Part shown: positions 1-6,118 of the stretch, piece by piece | Numbering within the stretch: the first letter of the stretch is position 1 | How the letters are laid out: each line of letters begins with the position of its first letter | NCBI GenBank assembly: GCA_029882725.1 | Contig: JAOUKG010000096.1 | Span: 1 to 7,996 of the forward strand | Length of the DNA stretch: 7,996 bases | Direction of reading: 5' to 3' | Source of the DNA: Cyclobacteriaceae bacterium | Lineage (GTDB): Bacteria; Bacteroidota; Bacteroidia; Cytophagales; Cyclobacteriaceae | Program-made: the position numbers and the translations under genes | The notes under the pieces: model-generated | Told to the model about the DNA's origin: nothing | What the model saw: the letters and a program-made list of their open reading frames with translations, nothing else | The model's database searches: none

Positions 1-1505
1 CTTCCTACCAGGGCACTTCCCAGAGAAGTTGCCAATTTTATACGCTGAAACTCACCTCCTGAAAGAGTGGAAGTAAGCCTGTTAAGGGTAAGGTATCCAA
101 GTCCTACATCCTGAAGATAATGCAAGCGGGTTTGTATTTCCTTCAATACCCTACTTGAAATTTTCTCACTTTCACCAGAAAGTTTCAGGTTATCAAAGTA
201 GATAGTTAAATCGTCAATTGAGATTAAAACCAAATCGATAATTGACTTATCTGAGATTTTAACGTAGGAGGCATCTTTTCTAAGACGTGATCCTTTGCAG
301 TCGGGGCACGTGGTTTTTCCACGGTACCGGCTTAGCATAACCCTGTACTGTATTTTATGGAGTTTGGATTGTATATGTTTGAAAAATGCGTGAATACCTT
401 TAAAGTGTTTATTTCCATTCCATAAAAGCTGGTATTGTTCTTCGGAGAGATCTTCAACAGGTCTGTGAATAGGGAAATCGAAATTTATACTTTCTTTTAT
501 CAGAGGTTGAAGCCATTTATTCATGTTTTCACTCCGCCAAGGGGCGATGGCACCTTCGTAAACGGACTTGGTTCTATCGGGTATAACCAGGTCTTCATCT
601 ACCCCTAAAACAGACCCAAAGCCTTCACAATTCCTACAGGCACCATAGGGGTTGTTAAAACTGAAAAAGTTGGCAGAAGGCTCTTCAAAAACGATTCCAT
701 CCAATTCGAAACGATCGCTAAAATTTTTGGTGGAATCCTGATAATGGATAGTGCAGTCACCATGACTTTCAAAAAAAGCCGTTTGAACAGAATCTGAAAT
801 TCTGAAGTACAGATCTTCATCTGTTGCATTTACCTTACCCCGATCTATAAGAATTTCGTATGAGCCCTTTTTTGGTTTTTTTTCAATAACATCTTCTATA
901 AATTCCACTTCTCCTTTGGACCAAACCCGGGTGAATCCTTTACTTAAAAGTAATGCAAGTTCTTCAACGAGTGTACGGTCGGAATGAACCACAAGGGGAG
1001 CTGTAATAAAGAATTTTTCACCTTCAGGAAGGGAAAGGATAAATTTCACAACATCCTCTACCTTATTTTTCATCACTTTTTCACCAGAAACAGGACTAAA
1101 AGTTTCTCCGATTCTTGCGAAAAGGAGTTTCAGATAATCGTAAATTTCTGTAGTGGTACCCACCGTGGAGCGAGGGTTTTTTGTGTTCACTTTTTGTTCG
1201 ATGGCTATAGCGGGGGAGAGCCCACGAATATAGTCTACTTCTGGTTTTTCCATACGGCCCAGAAATTGGCGTGCATAGGAGGAAAGGCTCTCCACATACA
1301 TCCGTTGACCTTCGGCGAACAGAGTGTCGAAAGCCAAAGAGCTTTTTCCTGAACCCGACAAACCGGTTATTACCACAAGTTTATTTCGTGGTATTGCGAC
1401 ACTCAGGTTTTTGAGGTTGTTTACCCGGGCTTTTTTAATAATTATATAATCTCTGGGATTGAGATTGTCAATTTCATCTTCGGATAATTCCTGGACTGTT
1501 TTCAT
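1..1505 (-). CDS. uvrA: UvrA, excinuclease ABC subunit A, N-terminal half (cut by left window edge)
   Basis: UvrA is the DNA-damage sensing ATPase of nucleotide excision repair; as a dimer it loads UvrB at lesions in the cytoplasm. I read 501 uninterrupted codons from ATG at 1505 to the edge; family members are about 940 residues, so roughly half is present. Visible parts: Walker A GLSGSGKSS at residues 48-56, the conserved stretch YVESLSSYARQFLG at 70-83, a complete region corresponding to the UvrB-binding domain (about 130-245), Cys pairs C290/C293 and C400/C403, and the ABC signature LSGGEFQRIKLA from residue 481 just before the edge. Presence of the UvrB-binding segment argues for a canonical UvrA rather than the shorter UvrA2 type. 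The first Cys pair of the usual N-terminal zinc module is absent (residues around 268-271). The start is fixed by an in-frame ATG 18 residues before the conserved core; a TATCTTTG element sits only 5 nt upstream, suggesting a leaderless mRNA. It is divergent from the sigma factor gene. Confidence 0.96.
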   Translation of the reverse strand, partial: MKTVQELSEDEIDNLNPRDYIIIKKARVNNLKNLSVAIPRNKLVVITGLSGSGKSSLAFDTLFAEGQRMYVESLSSYARQFLGRMEKPEVDYIRGLSPAIAIEQKVNTKNPRSTVGTTTEIYDYLKLLFARIGETFSPVSGEKVMKNKVEDVVKFILSLPEGEKFFITAPLVVHSDRTLVEELALLLSKGFTRVWSKGEVEFIEDVIEKKPKKGSYEILIDRGKVNATDEDLYFRISDSVQTAFFESHGDCTIHYQDSTKNFSDRFELDGIVFEEPSANFFSFNNPYGACRNCEGFGSVLGVDEDLVIPDRTKSVYEGAIAPWRSENMNKWLQPLIKESINFDFPIHRPVEDLSEEQYQLLWNGNKHFKGIHAFFKHIQSKLHKIQYRVMLSRYRGKTTCPDCKGSRLRKDASYVKISDKSIIDLVLISIDDLTIYFDNLKLSGESEKISSRVLKEIQTRLHYLQDVGLGYLTLNRLTSTLSGGEFQRIKLATSLGSALVG

Positions 1506-1510
1506 TGTTG

Positions 1511-1518
1511 CAAAGATA
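1511..1518 (-). promoter_or_regulatory. Bacteroidota -7 promoter element of uvrA
   Basis: Read on the minus strand this is TATCTTTG, an exact match to the Bacteroidota -7 consensus TAnnTTTG. It is followed by CAACA and then the uvrA ATG. Transcription from such an element normally begins a few bases past the final G, so the transcript would begin at or within a few bases of the start codon. I see no TTG at the usual -33 distance (around 1536-1544), so the call rests on the -7 element alone. Confidence 0.5.
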
Positions 1519-1693
1519 AGAGGATATGACGAAATAATTAAGATTGTCTATTTCTAGTTCAAAAGTTATTTCTTTTAATCCCTTTGCTGAAATATAAATT
1601 TTACCAACCCGCGCAATAAACACTTCATCATTTCGTTGTATTAGGTTGTTCAATTGATTAAATAATATGCAATATTTAAAAAGTGCAAAATTG

Positions 1694-1725
1694 TTTGGAT
1701 AATTATTTTCATTAATATACATTTG
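1694..1725 (+). promoter_or_regulatory. Probable promoter of the ECF sigma factor gene
   Basis: TTTG at 1694-1697 and TACATTTG at 1718-1725 are separated by 20 bases. This fits the Bacteroidota primary-sigma promoter pattern (TTTG/TTG at -33, TAnnTTTG at -7). Transcription would start near 1730, leaving an untranslated leader of about 70 nt before the ATG at 1802. If real, the sigma gene is transcribed at least partly by the housekeeping polymerase. An additional autoregulated promoter cannot be judged from the sequence. Confidence 0.5.
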
Positions 1726-1801
1726 GTTTATACATAAACTAATTTTAAATCAAAAATCACAATATGGGATAAACCTCTACGTTACTAAACAGAATCGATT
1801 A

Positions 1802-2413
1802 ATGGAGAATAACATTATATCAAACAATATATCAGATGTTCGATTAATATTGTTGTATAAACATGGAAATGAAGAGGGTTTTAGCAAATTGGTTAACAGG
1901 CACAAGGCCCGGATATATACAGTAATATACTTAATTGTAAAAGATAAATTTGTAGCTGAAGATATACTGCAGGAGGTTTTTATGAAGGTTGTGACTCATG
2001 TTAAAACTGGTAAGTATGATGAAAGGGGAAAATTTTTACCTTGGGTTCTCAGAATAGCACACAATATGGCAATAGACCATTTCAGAAAAGTGAAAAGGCG
2101 CCCTGAGGTAGTATTTGAGGATGGAAACTCGGTGATTAATTCATTGAATTTTTCTGAAGATGATGCTGAAACAGAACAAATTAGAAAAGATATTAATGCT
2201 CGTGTGAGGGATCTAATTAAAAGGTTGCCCGACAACCAACGTCAGGTTTTGATTATGAGACATTATATAGGAATGAGTTTTCAGGAAATTGCAGACAAAA
2301 CGGGTGTAAGTATAAACACTGCCTTGGGTAGGATGCGATATGCCTTAATTAATCTTAGAAAAGAATTAACAAAACACAAAATTGCCTATGATAAAAACTT
2401 TTACCCGGAATGA
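1802..2413 (+). CDS. ECF-type sigma-70 family RNA polymerase sigma factor
   Basis: This 203-residue protein has the two-domain layout of a group 4 (ECF) sigma factor, which directs RNA polymerase to a specific promoter set. The sigma-2 domain spans about residues 27-100. It includes region 2.2 (EDILQEVF, 53-60) and the region 2.3/2.4 helix (WVLRIAHNMAIDHFRK, 81-96). An acidic linker (about 105-127) leads to sigma-4 at about 132-188, with LPDNQRQVL and a helix-turn-helix around EIADKTGVSINTALGRMR (162-179). There is no sigma-1.1 or sigma-3 domain and no C-terminal extension beyond about 15 residues. The ATG at 1802 lies about 70 nt after a good promoter and has no Shine-Dalgarno sequence, as usual in this phylum. 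The 3' end overlaps the next gene by 26 nt, which implies coupled translation with the small protein that follows. Its regulon cannot be inferred here. Confidence 0.93.
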   Translation: MENNIISNNISDVRLILLYKHGNEEGFSKLVNRHKARIYTVIYLIVKDKFVAEDILQEVFMKVVTHVKTGKYDERGKFLPWVLRIAHNMAIDHFRKVKRRPEVVFEDGNSVINSLNFSEDDAETEQIRKDINARVRDLIKRLPDNQRQVLIMRHYIGMSFQEIADKTGVSINTALGRMRYALINLRKELTKHKIAYDKNFYPE

Positions 2414-2627
2414 AATGATACGGTTTTTTTATAATGAAATGACAGATGATGAATCAACAGAATTTAAAAGGGTGCTGAATGAAAACCCGGGCTTCAGAAA
2501 CGAATATTCTGATTTTCTGTCAAATTTAAAAAATCTTGATAAAATTATGCTTGCCCCACCCAAAAGGGTAATTAAGAGTATTCTCGATTTTTCAAAACAT
2601 TTTGACCAATCGAAAGAGAGGGTTTAA
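2388..2627 (+). CDS. Small soluble protein coupled to the sigma factor; candidate partner/anti-sigma
   Basis: This is a 79-residue protein whose ATG lies inside the last codons of the sigma gene, so the two are almost certainly translated together. It begins MIKTFTRNEMIRFFYNEM. It is rich in charged and aromatic residues and looks largely helical: about 8-17, 21-33 and 36-54, then a basic PPKRVIKSILDFSKHF segment at 58-72. It has no signal peptide, no membrane helix and no HxxxCxxC zinc-binding anti-sigma motif, so it is not a standard membrane or ZAS anti-sigma factor. Short proteins of this kind are, as I recall, common behind ECF sigma genes in Bacteroidota, but I know no established function. 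Inference: a cytoplasmic modulator of the upstream sigma. A TTG at 2382 could add two residues, but the ATG at 2388 is preferred. Its stop codon shares a TTAA with the convergent lipoprotein gene. Confidence 0.82.
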   Translation: MIKTFTRNEMIRFFYNEMTDDESTEFKRVLNENPGFRNEYSDFLSNLKNLDKIMLAPPKRVIKSILDFSKHFDQSKERV

Positions 2628-3127
2628 TTGGTCTTTCTTAGCGTATTTTTACTGTATATGTTCCTTTTCAAAAATTTGGACCAATTTGAAGGAGGTGGGT
2701 TTATGATAAATGCCTGAATTTTTCCATCCTTATTTTTAATTTCTTCAATGGTATAGTTCTTGGAAAGTTTTTCGCCATCATCACTTCCTATTTCAGGCAT
2801 GTATACATCCAATTTGTTTTTTTTAAGTCTTACAACTACTACAGTCCAGTAGTCTTGGTTATTTTCTTTTGAATTAACAAAGTAATAATCTTTCCATTTT
2901 TTTAAAATCATATTTTCAGAGGGTATCAGGCTTGTGCTGTCTTTCCCACTTATTACTACTTGTTCACCAATAATAATTGTGTCTTTTTTGTTAATATATT
3001 TGCCTTTGTAATTGTTTGGTAAACTTTTTACAATTTTTCCCGATAGGGGTTGTGGTTCATAAAACCCTAAATCGACACAAGAACTTAAAGTGAATATTAA
3101 AGAAAGTACTATTAGAAGATTTTTCAT
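2624..3127 (-). CDS. Small lipoprotein of unknown function
   Basis: This 167-residue protein has a clear SPII signal peptide: Lys at position 3, a hydrophobic stretch at 4-14 and lipobox LSSC ending at C17. It should therefore be a lipid-anchored envelope protein. The mature part is polar and lysine-rich, with alternating beta-type stretches (for example YWTVVVVRLKKNKLDVYMP near 105-123) and no motif I recognise. It lies 12 bp downstream of the broken secreted-protein gene on the same strand, which suggests an original two-gene unit of exported proteins. It converges on the sigma/partner pair and its TAA overlaps their final stop codon. Both it and its upstream neighbour look more AT-rich than the repair genes. 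I cannot assign a function; a family search would be needed. Confidence 0.8.
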   Translation of the reverse strand: MKNLLIVLSLIFTLSSCVDLGFYEPQPLSGKIVKSLPNNYKGKYINKKDTIIIGEQVVISGKDSTSLIPSENMILKKWKDYYFVNSKENNQDYWTVVVVRLKKNKLDVYMPEIGSDDGEKLSKNYTIEEIKNKDGKIQAFIINPPPSNWSKFLKRNIYSKNTLRKTN

Positions 3128-3139
3128 AGGGGATATTTA

Positions 3140-3720
3140 CTAAAAGTCATCAGAAACATCTGTATAGGATTGTTTTATTTCTTGCATTCTCAACCTGTCC
3201 ATTACATAGCTATAATATTCCAACACCAATCTATTCCTATCTCTGGGTTTAAAATACAATCTAATATTCTTGGTTCTCCAATAATAGGCCTTTTCTACAA
3301 GGTTGTATTTGGAGTCCCCAAAATTGCGCGTGAGTCCCTGATATATAGCAGGGTCCTTGTCCATTTCAACAATAATTTCATAAATCTGTTTTTGTATACT
3401 TTCACTTCCACACCGTGAACTTCAACTTTTCCAATATTGGTATAAGAACCTTTTTTGCTTACATACAACTTCGCTCCCGGATACAAATCTTCTTTTATAT
3501 CCTTTTTGTACTCAAGCCCTGAATACTCTTCAATATTTGAATTGAGTTTAATATCCTGAAATCCCCCTTTTCTATCCAATTCATGTTTTTCCTCCTCTTC
3601 TGCCTCTGTATCTTCTTGTGCATATAGAAATTGATTTCCTGAATAAATCATGGTTAGTAAAACTAATAACGTATTTAAACACCTTTTTATTAGTCTATTA
3701 TTTAATTGGGTAATTTCCAT
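3140..3720 (-). pseudogene. Secreted protein of unknown function, broken by a one-base frameshift
   Basis: Two overlapping minus-strand frames make one protein if one base is restored. The first frame starts at ATG 3720 with a signal peptide: KR before a hydrophobic stretch at residues 15-26, and probable cleavage after LYA at 34. It continues through an acidic EDTEAEEEEKHE stretch and a GFQDIKLNSN motif to VEVKVYK at about residue 110. The second frame continues with QIYEIIVEMDKDPAIYQGL and ends DVSDDF at 3140. The junction is a run of five A on the coding strand (T5 at 3389-3393). A sixth A would give VYKKQIYEII and a 193-residue protein (581+1 nt, divisible by 3). As written, translation ends at 3295 after about 31 out-of-frame residues. 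No other lesion is visible, so this is a recent mutation, a homopolymer sequencing error or, less likely, a recoding site. A TTG-started upstream extension to 3879 overlaps the neighbouring gene and is rejected. The protein family is unrecognised. Confidence 0.75.
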
Positions 3721-3826
3721 TTTAAATATTTTTATAATCGGAATATGTACAAAAACCCATCCAACTTCTTTTCTTGTGTAAGGATTATATACAAGTAAAT
3801 GTACTAAATGTAAGGCATGAATTGAA

Positions 3827-5242
3827 TTAATTTCCCAGATAATCAGCAAAATTGTATGGAATAAGACTATTTTCTGCAAGTAAAAATGTTTTGTAACCTG
3901 GTTTTAATAAAAAGGAAAAAATAACCTGACGGGAATAATGATTATCTTTTGTTGGCTTTATAAATTTTTCAAGGTCACTGAATGATTGAATAGAATCTTC
4001 CTTATTGACAAAACCAAAACCACTATACGCGCCATTTTCCAATATCACAAAGCCCGTCTCTTCTTCATTTCGCCCGGAGCCAAATAATACCAGGCTCAAT
4101 TCATTAGTGGTAAAGGAATCGATGGTTTCATTTACTCTGGTGTTGTATTCTTCCGAAGAAACATTACCCCCACAAGCACCATCGCATTTGCCTGAATCAT
4201 AATCGTAACAGAATTCAGCTGTATTCTGAATTCCTGAAAGTTTTGGGCATAATTTAAATTCTTCAATTCGGGAATTGAGTAACTGCCAAACTTCGGAATG
4301 GGTGGGAAGTGATACAAGTGGCTTCTGGTTCTTGTTTACTTTGTTAACGGAAAGTCGTAAATACCCCTTTTGGTCTTCGTATTGATAAATTCCCCATGAA
4401 TTGGAAAAAGATTTTTGAGCTTTATTGTATTTAGGCCAAATACGTAAAATTTCATCATTCTCGAAGAGCAATGCAATCAATTCATTTCCGGTAAGCTCAT
4501 AATTAATATGGTGAATGAGCATGAGGAGGTTGGAATTACTCCAAGTGCCTTTACTCCCGGTGAAATGCCCCTCAATGCGTTTTTTGATATCAATGGCCTT
4601 TCCTACATAAATTACTGTGTTGTTTTTATCCAAAAAATAATAAATCCCCGGTTCATTGGGGAGGTTTTCAAATTCTTCTTTGGGTAAATTAGAAGGAAGT
4701 TTGGTTTCTTTATTTTCTTTTTTTAATATGTCCTGAATTACATTTTTGGTATCATTTTGAATTAATTGATGGAAAATGATGGCAGTGGCCTCGGCATCTC
4801 CGGCCGCTCTGTGACGGTTTTTTATAGTTACTCCCAGACTCTGACACAGATTTCCCAATCCGTAACTTTTTAATCCCGGGATAAGTTTTCTGCTCAATCG
4901 TACCGTGCACAGTTTTTTGCTGTTATACTCGAAACCTGAAAGTTCAAATTCCCTTTTTATAAATGAATAGTCAAAATGCACATTATGGGCTATAAAAACC
5001 TTTCCTTCCAACATTCGGTAAAGCTTTTCAGCTATTTCAGAAAAAACGGGAGCGTTAGCCACCATATTGTCAGTAATACCGGTAAGGCCAGTGATATACT
5101 CAGGAATAGGCTGTTCCGGATTTATAAGTGTTTGGTAGTGATCTAATAGTTGTAGCCCATCATGGAAAAATACAGCAATTTCAGTAATACGGTGATTTGC
5201 CGCATAACCTCCCGTAGTTTCTATATCAACTATGGCATACAT
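3827..5242 (-). CDS. DEDDh 3'-5' exonuclease fused to a GIY-YIG (Cho/UvrC-like) nuclease
   Basis: This is a 471-residue, three-part nuclease. Residues 1-165 are a DnaQ/epsilon-like exonuclease with all DEDDh residues visible: D6 and E8 in DIETTG, D91 in HFDYSF, and H144 and D149 in HRAAGD. Residues 195-275 are a GIY-YIG endonuclease: PGIYYF (GIY 199-201), IYVGKA (YVG 212-214), R222 in IKKR and the likely metal-binding Glu E261 in LLFEN, followed by the PKYN typical of UvrC. Next come four cysteines spaced C332-x12-C345-x7-C353-x3-C357. This closely resembles the four-cysteine iron-sulfur segment of UvrC, which lies just after the same nuclease domain. The last 110 residues are unassigned; the UvrC RNase H-like and HhH domains are absent. 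Inference: Cho-like 3' incision at lesions with exonucleolytic trimming. DnaQ-UvrC fusions are also known in Actinobacteria. The ATG at 5242 is 27 bp after the upstream lipoprotein gene, so co-transcription is likely. Confidence 0.93.
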   Translation of the reverse strand: MYAIVDIETTGGYAANHRITEIAVFFHDGLQLLDHYQTLINPEQPIPEYITGLTGITDNMVANAPVFSEIAEKLYRMLEGKVFIAHNVHFDYSFIKREFELSGFEYNSKKLCTVRLSRKLIPGLKSYGLGNLCQSLGVTIKNRHRAAGDAEATAIIFHQLIQNDTKNVIQDILKKENKETKLPSNLPKEEFENLPNEPGIYYFLDKNNTVIYVGKAIDIKKRIEGHFTGSKGTWSNSNLLMLIHHINYELTGNELIALLFENDEILRIWPKYNKAQKSFSNSWGIYQYEDQKGYLRLSVNKVNKNQKPLVSLPTHSEVWQLLNSRIEEFKLCPKLSGIQNTAEFCYDYDSGKCDGACGGNVSSEEYNTRVNETIDSFTTNELSLVLFGSGRNEEETGFVILENGAYSGFGFVNKEDSIQSFSDLEKFIKPTKDNHYSRQVIFSFLLKPGYKTFLLAENSLIPYNFADYLGN

Positions 5243-5269
5243 TTTACTGCTAAGTGAATTGTGTTAGTG

Positions 5270-6058
5270 TTAATTAAGTTCTATTTCCAGTTTTTCAAAA
5301 CCCTGATCTGAAATAGAATCAGGTACACTAACAATACGAGGGCCGCTATTGTCTGAACGATCGCCTGACAACAATAGACCGTCAAAAGATTTATAATTGT
5401 CCCAGGGCCAAATTGCTGACGCAGTATCTTGTGTTGCTTCCTTATAAAATGCCCACTGTTTTATGAGGGAGTCTGATTTATCTACCCAGACTTTATATTT
5501 GTTTTGAGGTGTAACGCCTACGTTTTCAAATTTAAGTTGCAATACATAAGAGGGGACTCCCATTTTTGTAGTATCTTCTCCTACAAAATTCAGAGTAACT
5601 CCAGAATCCTTCAATTTGAAAGGCATAACCAACCAATAAGAGTCGTTTATCCAGATACTATAGCCCTTTTCAAGTAGGGTTTTTAATTTTTCAGGATCGG
5701 TTATTTCTTGTTCATTTTTAAATACTTTTCCAGATTTGTCATCAGTGTTTACTAAATACACGGTAGTATCGCGGGGAGATTCAATTCTAACTCGATTTTG
5801 AAGTTTATCCCAAATCAGGTCTCTGTTTCCAAAAAAGTTCCATTTTATAAACCGAGTCTGATCCCATTTTTTACGGCCTCCCATTGCTTCCATAACCTGG
5901 TCGGCAATTGCAATGGCAGTGCTATCGGAATCCCTCATATTAAAAGTTTCTCCTGCGGGATTGGGGTCGAGCAGGTAGGGATCTGAAATTTCATTGTTTT
6001 CAGTATTTTGTGGTTGACAGGCAACAATTGCAATAAAAAGTATCCAGAAGTATTTCAT
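5270..6058 (-). CDS. Conserved-looking envelope lipoprotein of unknown function
   Basis: With the ATG at 6058 this is a 262-residue protein that starts MKYFWILFIAIVAC, a short SPII signal peptide with its lipobox cysteine at C14. It is therefore expected to be lipid-anchored in the envelope. After a polar acidic linker there is a helix leading to MGGRKKWD (59-66). Beyond it is a long beta-rich region with many aromatic residues (RFIKWNFFGNRDLIWDK, YSIWINDSYWLVMPF, KYKVWVDKSDSLIKQWAFY). The pattern suggests an open beta-barrel of the LolA/LppX kind, which binds a hydrophobic ligand. That is inference from sequence appearance, not a family match. A TTG at 6097 would add 13 residues before the signal peptide and is rejected. 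It lies between recG and the exonuclease/GIY-YIG gene, with 60 bp and 27 bp gaps on the same strand. No role in DNA repair is implied by the sequence. Confidence 0.85.
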   Translation of the reverse strand: MKYFWILFIAIVACQPQNTENNEISDPYLLDPNPAGETFNMRDSDSTAIAIADQVMEAMGGRKKWDQTRFIKWNFFGNRDLIWDKLQNRVRIESPRDTTVYLVNTDDKSGKVFKNEQEITDPEKLKTLLEKGYSIWINDSYWLVMPFKLKDSGVTLNFVGEDTTKMGVPSYVLQLKFENVGVTPQNKYKVWVDKSDSLIKQWAFYKEATQDTASAIWPWDNYKSFDGLLLSGDRSDNSGPRIVSVPDSISDQGFEKLEIELN

Positions 6059-6064
6059 AGTTTG

Positions 6065-6098
6065 TAAAAATAATATTTTAATATGAGAATGTGTCAAA
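6065..6098 (-). promoter_or_regulatory. Possible promoter of the lipoprotein gene at 5270-6058
   Basis: On the minus strand, TTTG (6098 to 6095) is followed after 22 bases by TATTTTTA (6072 to 6065). The second element matches TAnnTTTG at seven of eight positions. Six bases, CAAACT, separate it from the ATG, so a transcript would be nearly leaderless, as proposed for uvrA. The match is imperfect and the region is AT-rich, so chance is a real alternative. Confidence 0.3.
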
Positions 6099-6114
6099 TT
6101 GAAGGCTTCAATTT
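6096..6114 (-). terminator. Perfect inverted repeat after recG; weak terminator or operator candidate
   Basis: The 19-bp sequence AAATTGAAGGCTTCAATTT is a perfect 9+1+9 inverted repeat. In RNA it would form an 8-bp stem with a 3-base loop, beginning 4 bases after the recG stop codon. The stem is AT-rich, and the U-run is part of the stem rather than after it on the recG strand, so it is a poor intrinsic terminator. It overlaps the possible TTTG -33 element of the downstream lipoprotein gene, which also allows an operator role. Confidence 0.4.
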
Positions 6115-6118
6115 TCCC

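Larger units (their letters stand above)
1506..1801. other. Divergent intergenic region between uvrA and the sigma factor gene
   Basis: This 296-bp AT-rich stretch separates the divergent uvrA and sigma factor genes. It contains the uvrA -7 element near its left end and a promoter facing the sigma gene at 1694-1725. A minus-strand open frame of 82 codons (1474-1722) fills much of it. That frame overlaps the uvrA start in another frame and covers both promoter elements, so I do not call it a gene. No tRNA, hairpin terminator or long repeat is visible. Confidence 0.6.

Noticed and set aside
605..829. Minus-strand 74-codon open frame
   Set aside because: It is a shadow of uvrA in another frame on the same strand.
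984..1352. Plus-strand 122-codon open frame
   Set aside because: It is antisense to uvrA, which is intact and recognisable over this whole stretch.
1474..1722. Minus-strand 82-codon open frame upstream of uvrA
   Set aside because: It overlaps the uvrA start in another frame, covers both the uvrA -7 element and the sigma promoter, and has a very N/I/Y-rich beginning with no recognisable motif. The middle part looks somewhat protein-like, so a decayed gene cannot be fully excluded.
1996..2235. Minus-strand 79-codon open frame
   Set aside because: It is antisense to the intact sigma factor gene.
3387..3394. Programmed -1 frameshifting at the A5 run
   Set aside because: The heptamer is C AAA AAC rather than A AAA AAC, the P-site tRNA would re-pair poorly, and I saw no clear stimulatory hairpin. 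A deletion or sequencing error is simpler.
3796..3813. Tandem TAAATGTAC/TAAATGTAA, which on the minus strand resembles two -7 elements (TACATTTA)
   Set aside because: Each copy misses the final G of TAnnTTTG and neither has a TTG at the right distance, so chance in AT-rich DNA is likely.
3721..3879. N-terminal extension of the broken secreted protein from a TTG at 3879
   Set aside because: It would run into the end of the exonuclease gene and bury the signal peptide that starts at the ATG at 3720.
4005..4317. Short open frames on both strands inside the exonuclease/GIY-YIG gene
   Set aside because: The host gene has complete catalytic motifs and a continuous frame, so these are shadows.
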